From the NCBI GenBank assembly GCA_017557525.1, contig JAFYYN010000077.1:1-64000 (forward strand): DNA of 64,000 bases. Reading direction: 5' to 3'. The position numbers and the translations under genes are program-made. Under the pieces are notes generated by a model, which saw nothing but the letters and a program-made list of their open reading frames with translations, had not been told where the DNA came from and did no database searches. Positions 16,653-26,341 of this stretch are shown here, in pieces; the stretch's first letter is position 1; each line of letters starts with the position of its first letter. This DNA comes from Lachnospiraceae bacterium. GTDB lineage: Bacteria; Bacillota; Clostridia; Lachnospirales; Lachnospiraceae.

Positions 16653-18065
16653 TTATAACTCCAGCAAGAATGCCTCGTACCCTTTTTCTGCCTCGTAAAT
16701 ATCAGCCTTGCTGGATACTTCCCAAGGGGCATGCATGTTGTGGAGTGCTACACCGCTGTCAATAACTTCCATATTATATTTAGCCATGATATAGGCGATA
16801 GTTCCTCCGCCGCCCTGATCCACCTTGCCAAGCTCAGCCATCTGATAGTATACATTATGCTTGTCAAGTGCTGCACGGAGCTTAGCTATAAACTCAGGAT
16901 TAGCATCATTTGAGCCCGATTTTCCGCGTGAGCCGGTGAATTTACTGAATGCCATGCCTCTTCCCAGATATGCGCAGTTTTTCTTTTCCATAACGGAAGG
17001 GTAGTTAGGATCGAAGGCTGCATTTACATCGGATGAGAGCATATGTGAATTCTGAAGTGCACGGCGAACCTTGAGCTCACTGTAATCGCCCATCCTGTCC
17101 ATCAGTTCGGCAACAATATTTTCAAAAAATACGGATGTCATGCCTGTAGCACCGACACTTCCTATTTCCTCCTTATCAACAAGGATACAAACCGCAGTCC
17201 TGTCAGGTGTATTGCAGTTGAATATAGCTTTAGCAGATGTAAATGCACATATCCTGTCATCCTGACCATAGCCCATGACCATGCTTGCATCAAGTCCATA
17301 GCTCCTTGCACGGCCTGCAGGTACCACCTCAAGCTCAGCAGACATAAAGTCGTCTTCATCCACGCCGTATTTATCTGTGATAAGCTTTAATACGTTTTTC
17401 TTTACTGCTTCCTTTTCCTCATCCTTTAACGGTATGCTGCCTACGAGAACGTTTAAATCCTCGCCTTCAACTACCTTTGATGCCTTTTTGTCCATCTGAT
17501 CCTGAGCAAGGTGGATGAGCAGATCTGAAATGCCTACTACAGGATCCTTAGGATCCTCACCGATTACTACCTTTACAATAGTTCCATCCTTCTTGCAGAT
17601 TACGCCGTGTATTGCCATAGGGGTAGCAACCCACTGATATTTCTTGATACCGCCGTAGTAGTGGGTTTCCATAAGTGCAAGATCTGTATCTTCATATAAT
17701 GGATTCTGTTTTATGTCAAGTCTCGGAGAATCAATATGTGCGCCGAGTATCTTCATACCGGTCTCTAAAGGCTTGGTTCCGACTACAAAAAGCACTACTG
17801 CCTTTCCTTTGTTTACCGCATACAGTTTGTCTCCGGCCTTTGCCTTCTTTACGGAATAAAGGTCCTTGTAACCCTGTTTTTTTGCCATGGCTACTATCTC
17901 ATCAACGCATTCCCTTTCAGTCTTGCAGTTAGAGATAAAGTCGATATATTCCTCGCTCAATGCCTCAACTTCCTTTAACTGCTTTGCATTGTATTTAAGC
18001 CATGCTATCTTCTTGGAATCCTTTTTTGAATCTTTCTTAACTTTTGTTGTCTTTGCTGCTGCCAT
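16653..18065 (-). CDS. M18-family aminopeptidase
   Basis: 470-residue cytosolic zinc aminopeptidase that removes N-terminal residues, preferring acidic or hydrophobic ones. Metal ligands and family motifs are visible: GAHIDSPRLD (His, Asp near residue 110), the block GYGQDDRICAFTS, DKEEIGSVGA (catalytic Glu and ligand Glu near 300), SSDVNAAFDPNYP, and C-terminal ALHNMHAPWEVSSKAD with the last His ligand. A basic N-terminal tail (KKDSKKDSKK, residues 8-18) is an extra feature. ATG 18065 has AGGAGAAAG upstream. It stands alone between the palindrome at 18109 and the YesM gene. Confidence 0.92.
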   Translation of the reverse strand: MAAAKTTKVKKDSKKDSKKIAWLKYNAKQLKEVEALSEEYIDFISNCKTERECVDEIVAMAKKQGYKDLYSVKKAKAGDKLYAVNKGKAVVLFVVGTKPLETGMKILGAHIDSPRLDIKQNPLYEDTDLALMETHYYGGIKKYQWVATPMAIHGVICKKDGTIVKVVIGEDPKDPVVGISDLLIHLAQDQMDKKASKVVEGEDLNVLVGSIPLKDEEKEAVKKNVLKLITDKYGVDEDDFMSAELEVVPAGRARSYGLDASMVMGYGQDDRICAFTSAKAIFNCNTPDRTAVCILVDKEEIGSVGATGMTSVFFENIVAELMDRMGDYSELKVRRALQNSHMLSSDVNAAFDPNYPSVMEKKNCAYLGRGMAFSKFTGSRGKSGSNDANPEFIAKLRAALDKHNVYYQMAELGKVDQGGGGTIAYIMAKYNMEVIDSGVALHNMHAPWEVSSKADIYEAEKGYEAFLLEL

Positions 18066-18108
18066 GATCTTTCTCCTATCCTAATAATTTTCTTCTCTCA
18101 TCTTGTAC

Positions 18109-18176
18109 GTCAATCACAGGGACGGTTCTGTGGTTGACAATTTTCAGTCAACCGCAGAACCGTCCCTATGATTGAC
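18109..18176. repeat. Long palindromic dispersed repeat, complete copy
   Basis: Left arm 18109-18138 (starts GTCAATCACAGGGACGGTTC) and right arm 18147-18176 are inverted copies matching at 28 of 30 positions, with an 8-base loop. A shorter relative is at 21025-21053. The GGGACGGTTCTGTGGTTGAC-type core resembles repeats seen near RAYT (Y1) transposases in Firmicutes, but no transposase is in this window. Confidence 0.8.
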
Positions 18177-18181
18177 CAAAT

Positions 18182-18208
18182 AAAAACCTGCCCCGTATAG
18201 GGACAGGT
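18182..18208 (-). terminator. Terminator of the CheY-like gene
   Basis: On the minus strand ACCTGTCCC / GGGGCAGGT (one mismatch) around TATAC is followed by TTTTTATTT. It lies directly downstream of the regulator that ends at 18222. Confidence 0.7.
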
Positions 18209-18221
18209 CTAAAAATACTGG

Positions 18222-18584
18222 TTAACCTATTACCTTCTTGATGGCCTCGATAACACGGTCCTGCTGGAAGGGTTTAACAATAAAGTCCCTGGCACCTGAC
18301 TGTATGGATTCTATAACCATAGCCTGCTGACCCATAGCTGAACACATGATAGCCATTGCTGAGGGATCCTGCTCTTTAATTTTCTTTAAAGCCTGTATGC
18401 CGTCCATTTCCGGCATGGTAATGTCAAGCATAACAAGGTCGGGCTTGGTCTCGGCATACTTTGTAACCGCTACTGCACCATTTTCTGCCTCGCCTGCTAT
18501 CTCATAACCATTTTTAGTAAGTATATCTTTAATCATCATGCGCATGAAAGCTGCATCATCACATACAAGAATTCTTTTAGCCAT
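18222..18584 (-). CDS. CheY-like single-domain response regulator
   Basis: 120-residue receiver domain without an output domain. Acidic pocket DD (residues 8-9), phospho-acceptor Asp in LVMLDITMPEMDG (near 53), Thr/Ser switch in IMCSAMG and Lys in FIVKPF (near 104) are all present, so it should be phosphorylated. The sequence resembles the CheY proteins of Clostridia that bind the flagellar switch. ATG 18584 has AGGAGA at the right distance; a longer frame upstream is not needed. It has its own promoter and terminator, so it is monocistronic between parC and the M18 gene. A chemotaxis role is probable given the flagellar genes elsewhere in the window, but not proven. Confidence 0.85.
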   Translation of the reverse strand: MAKRILVCDDAAFMRMMIKDILTKNGYEIAGEAENGAVAVTKYAETKPDLVMLDITMPEMDGIQALKKIKEQDPSAMAIMCSAMGQQAMVIESIQSGARDFIVKPFQQDRVIEAIKKVIG

Positions 18585-18654
18585 TTTGCTTCTCCTGTTA
18601 TAGATAGGATTCGTACTAAAAGGTAAAGTATCCCCTTGTACAACCATATACTAT

Positions 18655-18683
18655 ATAATACCCCAGAATTTAATTCTTGTCAA
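18655..18683 (-). promoter_or_regulatory. Promoter of the CheY-like gene
   Basis: Minus strand TTGACA (18683-18678) and TATTAT (18660-18655) with a 17-base spacer, 71 bases before the start codon. Confidence 0.8.
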
Positions 18684-18734
18684 GACTCTAACTCTCATTC
18701 TTGAATCATTTTATGAATTTTTTATGGGTTTTCT

Positions 18735-20981
18735 CTACAGGGCCGCTTTCTGGCCTTTTCCACCGCGTGCACGCAGCTTTATCTTCTTTGACTGAACAGT
18801 CTTTCCCTTGTAATCAAAGGTTTCTGTCTCAGGAGGCAGCACAGTGACAAAGTCAATCTTGTCGTTTTTGTCCAGCGTCATCGCCTTAACGCCCCTGCCG
18901 GTCTTTTTCATTTCACTGACCTCTTTTAACGGGAACCCTAAGGAGTAGCCTGATTTTGTGATCGTAACAACCTTTCTGTTGTCTGCAAGTATATCTGCTG
19001 CCTGCAGGAGCGTGATGCCCACTACTGCGTCACCGTCCTCAAGCTTTGTGGCAAGCATTAGATTTCTGTTTGTATCAAACTCTATACCGGAAACAAGCTT
19101 GATAAAGCCGTTTTTGGTGGTAAACAGCAGCATTGAATCAAACAAAGTCTCATATGATGCATAGAATATCACATCCTGCTGGTCAACCTTACAAAGATTA
19201 TGTATTAGCTGTCCCTTGTCCTTCAGCTTGCAGCGCGGTATCTTTTCGGCTTTAACCTGCATCATGTTTCCTTCGGCAGTAAATACGCAGAGCCTGTCCG
19301 TATTCTTCATCGGGATTATATGAGTGAATTCCTTTAAGGCTTCCTCTCCCGCTTTTCCGTATACGGATGCGTCAACCGACTTGGTGTATCCGAAACGGTC
19401 TACTAAGATATAAATATCCTCTACCTTAAACTCCTCAACATAGCCCACGCTTTCCACATTGGAAAGAACAGTCTTTCTCGGAGCTGAAAATTTCTTTTTA
19501 TAGGCTTTAAGTCTTTCCTTAATGACGCTGCATAGCTTTTGATGATTCGCAAGGATTTCTTTATACTCTTTAATCTTGCCCAAAAGCTCGTTTTTCTCCT
19601 CTTCAAGCTTAAGGATTTCAAGACCGATGAGCTTTGACAAAGGCATAGCGAGGATAGCGTCTGCCTGACGCTCGGTAAAGTTGAGTGTGGCTGCCTCTTT
19701 TTTTGATTCCTCGTGCTTAAATTTAATATCTGTGATATCACCGTTTATAAGGCAGTCCTTTGCCTGCTTTACCGAAGAGCTTCCACGGAGTATCTCTATG
19801 ATAAGATCAATTATATCCGTTGCACGAAGCAGACCGCCAACTATCTCAAGACGCTGCTCAGCCTTGTTTAACAGATATTCATGCTCTCTTGTATAAAGTT
19901 CTTCCTGGAAGGAAGCAAACTCTTTAACGAGACCTAAAAGGCTAAATACGAGGGGCTGCTTGTCCTTTACTGCCAAAAGATTTACTGTATAGGTATCCTC
20001 CATGCATGTCTTTTTAAGCAGTCCGTTTAAGAGGTTTTCGGGATCCCTGTCCTTTTTAACCTCTATTACGATACGGATACCTTCCTTGGAAGACTCGTCC
20101 CTTACATCGTATATTTCCTCAAACGCCTTATCTTTCATGAGGCTTACAAGATTTTCAACCAGCTTAAGCTTATTTCCGGCTATAGTATATGGTATCTCTG
20201 TAACTACTATATTTTTTCTTCCGGAATCACCGTTTTCTATCTCGGTTTTTGCACGTACCCTGATCTTGCCCTCACCGGTCCTGTAGATCTCCGGCAGGGC
20301 ATCGCAGTTGGTAATTATGCCACCTGTCGGGAAATCGGGTCCCGGGATATATTTCATCAGTTTTTCTTCAGTTATCGAAGGATTATCGAGATATGCAATA
20401 ACACCATCGATGACCTCACCTGCATTATGAGGAGGGATATTGGTTGCCATACCTACTGCGATACCAGTAGTTCCGTTTATAAGTAGATTGGGCAGAGTTG
20501 CCGGCAGGACCTTGGGCTCATTTTCGCTCTCGTCAAAGTTTGGCATAAACTCGACAAGTCCTTTTTCAAGGTTCTCTAAGAGCGCTATAGCCGACTCCGA
20601 AAGACGTGCCTCTGTATAACGCATGGCAGCGGCTCCGTCTCCGTCTATGGAACCAAAGTTTCCATGTCCGTCCACCAAAGGCAGATTAAGGGAATAGTCC
20701 TCTGTCATATGTACCAGAGCATCATATATTGAGCTGTCGCCGTGAGGATGGTATTTACCCATCGTATCTCCGACGATACGTGCACTTTTCCTGTGTGGCT
20801 TTTTCGGATCCAGTCCCAGCTCGTTCATAGCATAGAGTATTCTTCTCTGAACAGGCTTCAGGCCGTCCCTGACATCGGGCAGGGCTCTTGCCAGTATTAC
20901 GCTTAGTGCGTAGTCACGGAAGGAGGTTTTCATTTCCTCCGCAAAATCAAGCTGGACCAGTTGATCCCGGGTTGTACTCAT
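18735..20981 (-). CDS. parC: DNA topoisomerase IV subunit A (ParC/GyrA-like)
   Basis: 748-residue DNA-cleaving subunit of a type IIA topoisomerase that decatenates daughter chromosomes. The breakage-reunion domain fills residues 1-480, with active-site Tyr in [11 protein letters not shown] (near 121). The quinolone region reads [16 protein letters not shown], with the Ser and Asp normally changed in resistant strains intact. The C-terminal propeller (490-735) has no QRRGGKG GyrA box at the expected place ([11 protein letters not shown] instead), which favours topoisomerase IV over gyrase. AGGAGAA precedes ATG 20981. It follows parE by 83 bases, separated by a palindromic repeat at 21025. Confidence 0.87.
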   Translation of the reverse strand: MSTTRDQLVQLDFAEEMKTSFRDYALSVILARALPDVRDGLKPVQRRILYAMNELGLDPKKPHRKSARIVGDTMGKYHPHGDSSIYDALVHMTEDYSLNLPLVDGHGNFGSIDGDGAAAMRYTEARLSESAIALLENLEKGLVEFMPNFDESENEPKVLPATLPNLLINGTTGIAVGMATNIPPHNAGEVIDGVIAYLDNPSITEEKLMKYIPGPDFPTGGIITNCDALPEIYRTGEGKIRVRAKTEIENGDSGRKNIVVTEIPYTIAGNKLKLVENLVSLMKDKAFEEIYDVRDESSKEGIRIVIEVKKDRDPENLLNGLLKKTCMEDTYTVNLLAVKDKQPLVFSLLGLVKEFASFQEELYTREHEYLLNKAEQRLEIVGGLLRATDIIDLIIEILRGSSSVKQAKDCLINGDITDIKFKHEESKKEAATLNFTERQADAILAMPLSKLIGLEILKLEEEKNELLGKIKEYKEILANHQKLCSVIKERLKAYKKKFSAPRKTVLSNVESVGYVEEFKVEDIYILVDRFGYTKSVDASVYGKAGEEALKEFTHIIPMKNTDRLCVFTAEGNMMQVKAEKIPRCKLKDKGQLIHNLCKVDQQDVIFYASYETLFDSMLLFTTKNGFIKLVSGIEFDTNRNLMLATKLEDGDAVVGITLLQAADILADNRKVVTITKSGYSLGFPLKEVSEMKKTGRGVKAMTLDKNDKIDFVTVLPPETETFDYKGKTVQSKKIKLRARGGKGQKAAL

Positions 20982-21024
20982 TTTTAAGTTCTCCTAGTTT
21001 GTAATAATTATCTCTTTAATGTAT

Positions 21025-21053
21025 GTCAATCACGGGACGGTTCTGTGATTGAC
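21025..21053. repeat. Dispersed palindromic repeat, short copy
   Basis: Perfect 9-base inverted repeat GTCAATCAC / GTGATTGAC around GGGACGGTTCT. It is a shortened version of one arm of the repeat at 18109-18176. It sits between parE and parC and could form a hairpin in the mRNA. Confidence 0.75.
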
Positions 21054-21064
21054 CCATGATTAAC

Positions 21065-22999
21065 TTACGTTATGTCCAGGTTGGCGTTGTTAGCCTCATT
21101 CATGATGAAATCACGGCGTGGAGGCACATTTGTGCCCATCAGCATAGAGGTGATCTCGTCAGCCTCAACACCGTCATTTATGGAAACCTGTGCAAGCACT
21201 CTTCTTTCAGGGTCAAGTGTTGTCTCCCAGAGCTGCTCGGCATCCATTTCTCCAAGACCCTTATAGCGCTGAAGCGTAAGTATTTTCTGACCTGTTTTCC
21301 TGAATTTTTCAAGCTCATGGTCGTCAAATATATACTCGGTTTTCTTTTTCTTCTTTCCCTTTTCGCCTATCTCGTATTCCACCCTGTAAAGGGGCGGCAG
21401 ACCCCTGAATACTTTGCCTTCCATGATCAGCTCAGGCATAAATCTGTAGAAGAAAGTAAGCAGAAGCGTGCTTATATGAGCTCCGTCCACATCGGCATCG
21501 GTAAGGATTATTATCCTGCCGTATTTAAGCTTTGAAAGGTCAAACTCCTCGGCTATGCCGCAGCCAAAAGCAGCTATCATGGACTTTATCTCATTATTTG
21601 CCAGCACCTTGTCAAGCGCCGCCTTTTCAACATTTATTATCTTTCCTCTTAAAGGAAGCACCGCCTGTGTACGTCTGTTTCTTGCAGTCTTTACGGTACC
21701 GCCTGCGGAATCACCCTCTACTATGTATATCTCGCATTCCTCGGGCTTTTTTGATGAGCAAGCGGCAAGCTTTGACTTTGTATCCACGTCACTTAACTGC
21801 TTTAATGCCGTTGTCCTTGCCTTGTCAGAGGCTTTTCTCACCTGATAGGACTTAAGTGAATTTTCAAGCAGCGTCTTTAACAGCTCAACATTTTTATCAA
21901 AGAAAATAGTTGCTTCCTGGGTAAATACATCCTCTACTGCTGCCTTTGCATCATTATTTCCCAGCTTTGTCTTGGTCTGGCCTTCAAACTGAGGGTCGGG
22001 ATGCTTTATTGATATTATGGCTATAAGGCCGTTACGGATGTCTTTTCCGTCGAAATTTTCGTCCTTTTCTTTAAGCACACCAAGCTCACGGGCATACTGG
22101 TTCATGACACGGGTAAGTCCTGACTTAAAGCCCGTAACTAAAGTACCGCCATCCACAACGTTTATACAGTTACAGAAGGAGTTGATCTGCTCCGAGAAAC
22201 CGTTATTGTACTGGAATGCTATCTCAACCTCTATGTCGCCGCTTTTTCCTTCAAGGTAAACCGGCTCCTTATGAAGCACGGTCTCCTCTCTTGAAAGATA
22301 CGCAACAAAGCTCTTTATACCATCCTCCTCACAGAAGGTCTGCTTAAAGCCTGTATGAAGATCCGAGAATGTGATCTTCAGTCCTTTATTAAGATATGCT
22401 GTCTCCTTTAGTTTTTTAACTATGATCTCCGGCTTAAATTCTACTGATTCGAATATAGTGGGATCAGGGTAAAAGGTTACCTTTGTACCAGTATCCGATT
22501 TTGCACATTTACCTATGGCAGGGAGTAATCCGTCCTTGTCAAGCGCTACTATCGGGTTGCCGCCGTTTTTATATTCATCGCGGTAAATAGACCCGTTTCT
22601 CTTTATCTCGACAATCATGTGCTCCGATAAGGCATTTACTACCGAGGCACCTACACCGTGTAAACCTCCGGAAACCTTATAAACCGTATTTCCGAACTTG
22701 CCGCCTGCATGGAGTATCGTGTATACAACGCGGGCAGTCGGCATATGCTCTGTAGGGTGCATGTCAACCGGTACTCCACGGCCATGGTCGGTAATAGAAA
22801 CTCCTCCATCCTTAAGCAGAGCTATCTCTATTTCGTTACAAAAGCCGGCAAGATGCTCATCAATACCGTTATCCAGTATTTCCCAGATAAGATGATGAAG
22901 TCCACGACTGCCAAGACTACCTATATACATTCCCGGACGCTTTCTGACCGCCTCCAGGCCTTTTAATACGACTATTTCACTTCCGTTATATGTTTCCAT
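21065..22999 (-). CDS. parE: DNA topoisomerase IV subunit B (ParE/GyrB-like)
   Basis: 644-residue ATPase subunit partnering ParC. GHKL ATP-binding motifs: EILDNGIDEHLAGF (near residue 42; most homologues have DNS where this has DNG), TDHGRGVPVD (near 72) and GGLHGVGASVVNAL (near 112). TOPRIM motifs: VEGDSAGG (near 428) and DADVDGAHIS (near 500). C-terminal RYKGLGEMDAEQLWETTLDP is conserved. The ribosome binding site GAGAGG lies inside the end of clpX, 4 bases upstream of the gene border, so clpX-parE translation may be coupled. Assigned ParE because it pairs with a ParC-like subunit; GyrB paralogue possible. Confidence 0.88.
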   Translation of the reverse strand: METYNGSEIVVLKGLEAVRKRPGMYIGSLGSRGLHHLIWEILDNGIDEHLAGFCNEIEIALLKDGGVSITDHGRGVPVDMHPTEHMPTARVVYTILHAGGKFGNTVYKVSGGLHGVGASVVNALSEHMIVEIKRNGSIYRDEYKNGGNPIVALDKDGLLPAIGKCAKSDTGTKVTFYPDPTIFESVEFKPEIIVKKLKETAYLNKGLKITFSDLHTGFKQTFCEEDGIKSFVAYLSREETVLHKEPVYLEGKSGDIEVEIAFQYNNGFSEQINSFCNCINVVDGGTLVTGFKSGLTRVMNQYARELGVLKEKDENFDGKDIRNGLIAIISIKHPDPQFEGQTKTKLGNNDAKAAVEDVFTQEATIFFDKNVELLKTLLENSLKSYQVRKASDKARTTALKQLSDVDTKSKLAACSSKKPEECEIYIVEGDSAGGTVKTARNRRTQAVLPLRGKIINVEKAALDKVLANNEIKSMIAAFGCGIAEEFDLSKLKYGRIIILTDADVDGAHISTLLLTFFYRFMPELIMEGKVFRGLPPLYRVEYEIGEKGKKKKKTEYIFDDHELEKFRKTGQKILTLQRYKGLGEMDAEQLWETTLDPERRVLAQVSINDGVEADEITSMLMGTNVPPRRDFIMNEANNANLDIT

Positions 23000-23003
23000 A
23001 AAA

Positions 23004-24524
23004 CTAACCTCTCAGCACGATCCTCGGGCCACCCTTGCCTTCGATGTATTCCTTGGTGATAAATACTCGCCCGATGGTCGGATCCTTAGGTATTTCATAC
23101 ATAATGTCAAGCATGAAATCCTCTATTATGGAGCGCAAGCCTCTCGCTCCCGTTTTCTTTTCAAGCGCTTTTTCAGCTATTGCGGTTAGAGCGTCATCGT
23201 CGAACTGAAGATCTACCTCATCAAGCTCAAGCAGCCTCTGATACTGCTTTAAGATAGCGTTTTTCGGCTCCTTCATGATCTTGACCAGCATCTCTGCATC
23301 AAGTCCGCGAAGGGTATAAACTACGGGAAGTCTTCCTATAAACTCAGGGATAAGACCAAATTCCCTCAAGTCCTCATTGTTTACCTTTGCAAGTAGCTCC
23401 GGATCATTATCAAACTGATCCTTTAAGTCATTGTTGAAACCGATCAGAGTGTTCTTTGACAGTCTTTTCTTTATTATCTCCTCGAGATCAGGAAATGCAC
23501 CGCCGCAGATGAAAAGAATATTCTTTGTATTTATAGTGGTCATAGGCACCATCGCATTTTTGCTGGTAGCACCTACAGGTACCTCTACATCGGCACCCTC
23601 AAGGAGCTTAAGCAGCCCCTGCTGGACTGATTCGCCGCTTACATCCCTGTTTGTTACATTCCTTTTCTTGGCAATCTTATCTATCTCATCGATAAATACA
23701 ATACCGGTCTCTGCCCTGTCCACATCATTGTCCGCAGCCTTAAGGAGCTTGGAAAGTACACTTTCGACATCGTCACCGATATAGCCCGCCTCCGTAAGCG
23801 AAGTAGCATCGGTTATTGCCAATGGCACATTAAGAAGTCTTGCCAAGGTCTGTACCAGATAGGTCTTTCCACATCCGGTGGGTCCTATCATCAGCATGTT
23901 TGATTTTCCGATCTCTATGCTGCCTTCGGCATCCTTGGTCACACGCTTATAATGATTATAAACTGCTACAGATATGATCTTTTTTGCACGTTCCTGACCG
24001 ATCACATATTCATCAAGCTGCTCCTTTATTTTGTGAGGGGGCGGGAGCTTTTTAAAATCAAGTACTGCCGGCATCTCATTTGCGCCTTCAGCCTTTTTCT
24101 CAGGCTTTGCCTTCTTTACCCTCTGGCTTTTGGGTATACCTGTGTCAGCATTAAAAAATCCGGGCATAATCAGGTTGTCAAGGTTTAAAAAGCCTGAACC
24201 AAGATTTAATATGGGAGGCACTCCGTTTGCATTATTGCCGTTTGGTGCATTATTTGTCTGAGTTTCAGTCCTTTCGGGCTTATCCGATTTTTCGTCAGTT
24301 TCCTTTTTATCCTGCTTTGGCTTTATTGTAGGGCTTGAGAATGCTGCAGAGCTGTTCATCAGGTCAAAGGTACGCTGCATGCAGTCTGGACAGATATACA
24401 TATTGTCTAGCATTTTGAGCATTTTCCCAACCTGTGATTCTGATCTGCGGCAGATATAGCACACGTTTTCGTATTCGTTGTTTGTATCGTCTTTTATTAT
24501 TGTGTCGTTATTTTTGTTTTCCAT
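23004..24524 (-). CDS. clpX: ClpX-type AAA+ unfoldase
   Basis: 506-residue ATPase that recognises and unfolds substrates for ClpP. N-terminal zinc domain has CYICRRSESQ...ICPDCM (two CxxC pairs, residues 22-49). Then comes an unusual low-complexity linker of about 115 residues with Asn/Gly/Lys-rich stretches, which explains the extra ~85 residues against a usual ~420. The AAA+ core has GPTGCGKTYL (Walker A, near 213), FIDEIDKIA (Walker B, near 275), the pore loop GYIGDDVES, FIGRLP and the sensor-2 KKTGARGLRSI. It is not next to clpP or tig, but heads a parE-parC string, so it may be a second, specialised ClpX. Confidence 0.85.
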   Translation of the reverse strand: MENKNNDTIIKDDTNNEYENVCYICRRSESQVGKMLKMLDNMYICPDCMQRTFDLMNSSAAFSSPTIKPKQDKKETDEKSDKPERTETQTNNAPNGNNANGVPPILNLGSGFLNLDNLIMPGFFNADTGIPKSQRVKKAKPEKKAEGANEMPAVLDFKKLPPPHKIKEQLDEYVIGQERAKKIISVAVYNHYKRVTKDAEGSIEIGKSNMLMIGPTGCGKTYLVQTLARLLNVPLAITDATSLTEAGYIGDDVESVLSKLLKAADNDVDRAETGIVFIDEIDKIAKKRNVTNRDVSGESVQQGLLKLLEGADVEVPVGATSKNAMVPMTTINTKNILFICGGAFPDLEEIIKKRLSKNTLIGFNNDLKDQFDNDPELLAKVNNEDLREFGLIPEFIGRLPVVYTLRGLDAEMLVKIMKEPKNAILKQYQRLLELDEVDLQFDDDALTAIAEKALEKKTGARGLRSIIEDFMLDIMYEIPKDPTIGRVFITKEYIEGKGGPRIVLRG

Positions 24525-24569
24525 TTTATCCTCTGATTTTCACACACCTCATTAAACCGTTCGAAAATT

Positions 24570-24648
24570 CCATTCCGCTTTGCGGAACGGAGCCGTGTCG
24601 TAGGAATTCTTCCCATTTTGCTTTGCAAAACGGGCCCCTTCCTGCGAC
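24570..24648. repeat. Nested palindromes between wcaJ-like gene and clpX
   Basis: TTCCGC/GCGGAA (24573-24587) is followed by CCCATTTTGC/GCAAAACGGG (24612-24634), the latter enclosed by GTCGTAGGAA (24597-24606) and TTCCTGCGAC (24639-24648). The set begins right after the sugar transferase stop codon and may attenuate or stabilise the transcript entering clpX. Confidence 0.65.
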
Positions 24649-24650
24649 GT

Positions 24651-26072
24651 TTAGTAAGCATTCTTATTAATGAATCCTTTAAATATGGTAAGGAACAGGA
24701 TCTTGAAATCCAGCCCTACCGACCAGTTTTCTATATAGTAGAGATCGTATTCTATCCTCTTTCTGATGGAAGTGTCCCCTCTGTAACCGTTTATCTGAGC
24801 CCAGCCGGTCATACCGGGACGAACCTGGTGCTTAACCATATATCTGGGCACCTCTTCCTTAAACTTTTCAACAAACTGAGGCCTCTCGGGACGGGGTCCG
24901 ACAAGACTCATGCTGCCGCCTAAGACATTAAAAAGCTGTGGAAGCTCGTCGAGACTTGTCTTTCTGATAAATCTGCCGATAGGAGTAACACGTTTATCCC
25001 CGCGGGTCGTCCACTCTTCTTTCTCCTTTTCAGGATCCTCAAGATACATTGAACGGAATTTAAACATCCTGAATTCCCTGCCATGCTTTCCCACACGGAT
25101 CTGCGAGAAAATTGCCGGTCCCTTTGATGTACACTTTATCACAATGGCTATTATAAGCATCGGGATAAGGGCTAATATCAGTGCTATGCCTCCGATAAGA
25201 ATATCCATCATTCTTTTTATAAAGAGGTTGGCTGTATTTGTAAGCGGAACATTCCTTATATTAATAACGGGAAGTCCGTATAAATCCTCAATATAGGGTA
25301 CCGTGGAAACCATATTGTTGTAATCGGGAACAAATTTTGTATGCACACCCGATTTCTCGCAGATATTTACAATATCCTCAAATTTTTCATATTCATCAAG
25401 GCTGAGTGTTATGACTATCTCATCGTAGTCATTTGCTGCGATTATCTCCTCCAGATCAAGTACCGCACCGGTCACCTTTACTCCCTTGTACTCAGTGTCA
25501 AGCACTAGATTATCATCGAGTATACCATGTATCCAGTAACCCCACTCAGGATTCTGCTTTACTCTGTCGATAAAACCCTCAGCCGCACGGCTGTAACCGA
25601 CCAGAAGTACATGCTTAAGATTCTTTCCCTTCTTTCTGAAAGCTCTGAGCACCCTGCCGCTGGCAAGTCTGAAACAAAGACCCAAGAAAAGGTTTAATGC
25701 ACCGAATATACCATAAAACGAACGTGATATATCAGACTGCTTTAAAACGAAAATAATGAACGCAAAATAGAATATTCCCAGGATATTTGCTTCCACCAGG
25801 TTTCCGATAACACGTATGCGGCTGTGCCCGCGTTTAGGTTTGTACAGACCGCACATATTGTAGATTATAAGATATCCGGGAAGCAGGAATATTATATTCT
25901 TGGCATATTCTGAAAATTTAAGGAAGCCCTCACCTTTTTGCAGTGCAAACGGTCCAAACGATGCAAAGACCTTAAATCTCAGCGGATATGCCAGAAAATA
26001 AGCACCTATTATCAAGATCGCATCGATCAGGATAAACAGATGGTTTATTGTTTTCTGATTATCTTTTATCAT
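24651..26072 (-). CDS. Undecaprenyl-phosphate sugar phosphotransferase (WcaJ/WbaP type)
   Basis: 473-residue membrane enzyme that starts exopolysaccharide or glycan repeat-unit synthesis by moving sugar-1-phosphate from UDP-sugar to undecaprenyl phosphate. Four N-terminal membrane segments (residues 10-130), a CoA-binding-like soluble domain (about 145-270), one further membrane helix (near 285-305) and the catalytic C-terminus with FRMFKFRSM, TSLDELPQLFNVL, SLVGPRPERP and the terminal PGMTGWAQINGYRG block. Length and layout match the polyisoprenyl-phosphate hexose-1-phosphate transferase family. No other glycan genes are adjacent here. ATG 26072 lies downstream of a minus-strand promoter at 26098. 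Confidence 0.9.
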   Translation of the reverse strand: MIKDNQKTINHLFILIDAILIIGAYFLAYPLRFKVFASFGPFALQKGEGFLKFSEYAKNIIFLLPGYLIIYNMCGLYKPKRGHSRIRVIGNLVEANILGIFYFAFIIFVLKQSDISRSFYGIFGALNLFLGLCFRLASGRVLRAFRKKGKNLKHVLLVGYSRAAEGFIDRVKQNPEWGYWIHGILDDNLVLDTEYKGVKVTGAVLDLEEIIAANDYDEIVITLSLDEYEKFEDIVNICEKSGVHTKFVPDYNNMVSTVPYIEDLYGLPVINIRNVPLTNTANLFIKRMMDILIGGIALILALIPMLIIAIVIKCTSKGPAIFSQIRVGKHGREFRMFKFRSMYLEDPEKEKEEWTTRGDKRVTPIGRFIRKTSLDELPQLFNVLGGSMSLVGPRPERPQFVEKFKEEVPRYMVKHQVRPGMTGWAQINGYRGDTSIRKRIEYDLYYIENWSVGLDFKILFLTIFKGFINKNAY

Positions 26073-26097
26073 GCTGCTCCATTTTTAACTTTCTGTT

Positions 26098-26125
26098 TCT
26101 ATATTTACTCATTTTCTTTTGTCAA
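26098..26125 (-). promoter_or_regulatory. Promoter of the sugar transferase gene
   Basis: Minus strand TTGACA (26125-26120) and TATAGA (26103-26098), 16-base spacer. The rest of the 269-base divergent gap up to 26341 is AT-rich; TTGACA at 26166-26171 with a weak TATTTG at 26190 may serve the plus-strand protease gene. Confidence 0.6.
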
Positions 26126-26341
26126 ACTCTAACATTACGTTACATAATACAATATTTGCTCTGTTTTGACAAGTTAAAAAAATGTGATTTATTTGTGTCC
26201 GTTTTTAACACATTCTTCTCTTTTTTTTCACAATATCATCACAAATTCAATCTAAAATCGTCTCAAGCGCAAAGGGAAAAGGCCAATCCCAATGCGAAAA
26301 ATCCAGAAAAATTTGAAATAAATAAAGAAGGAGGCAGGATT

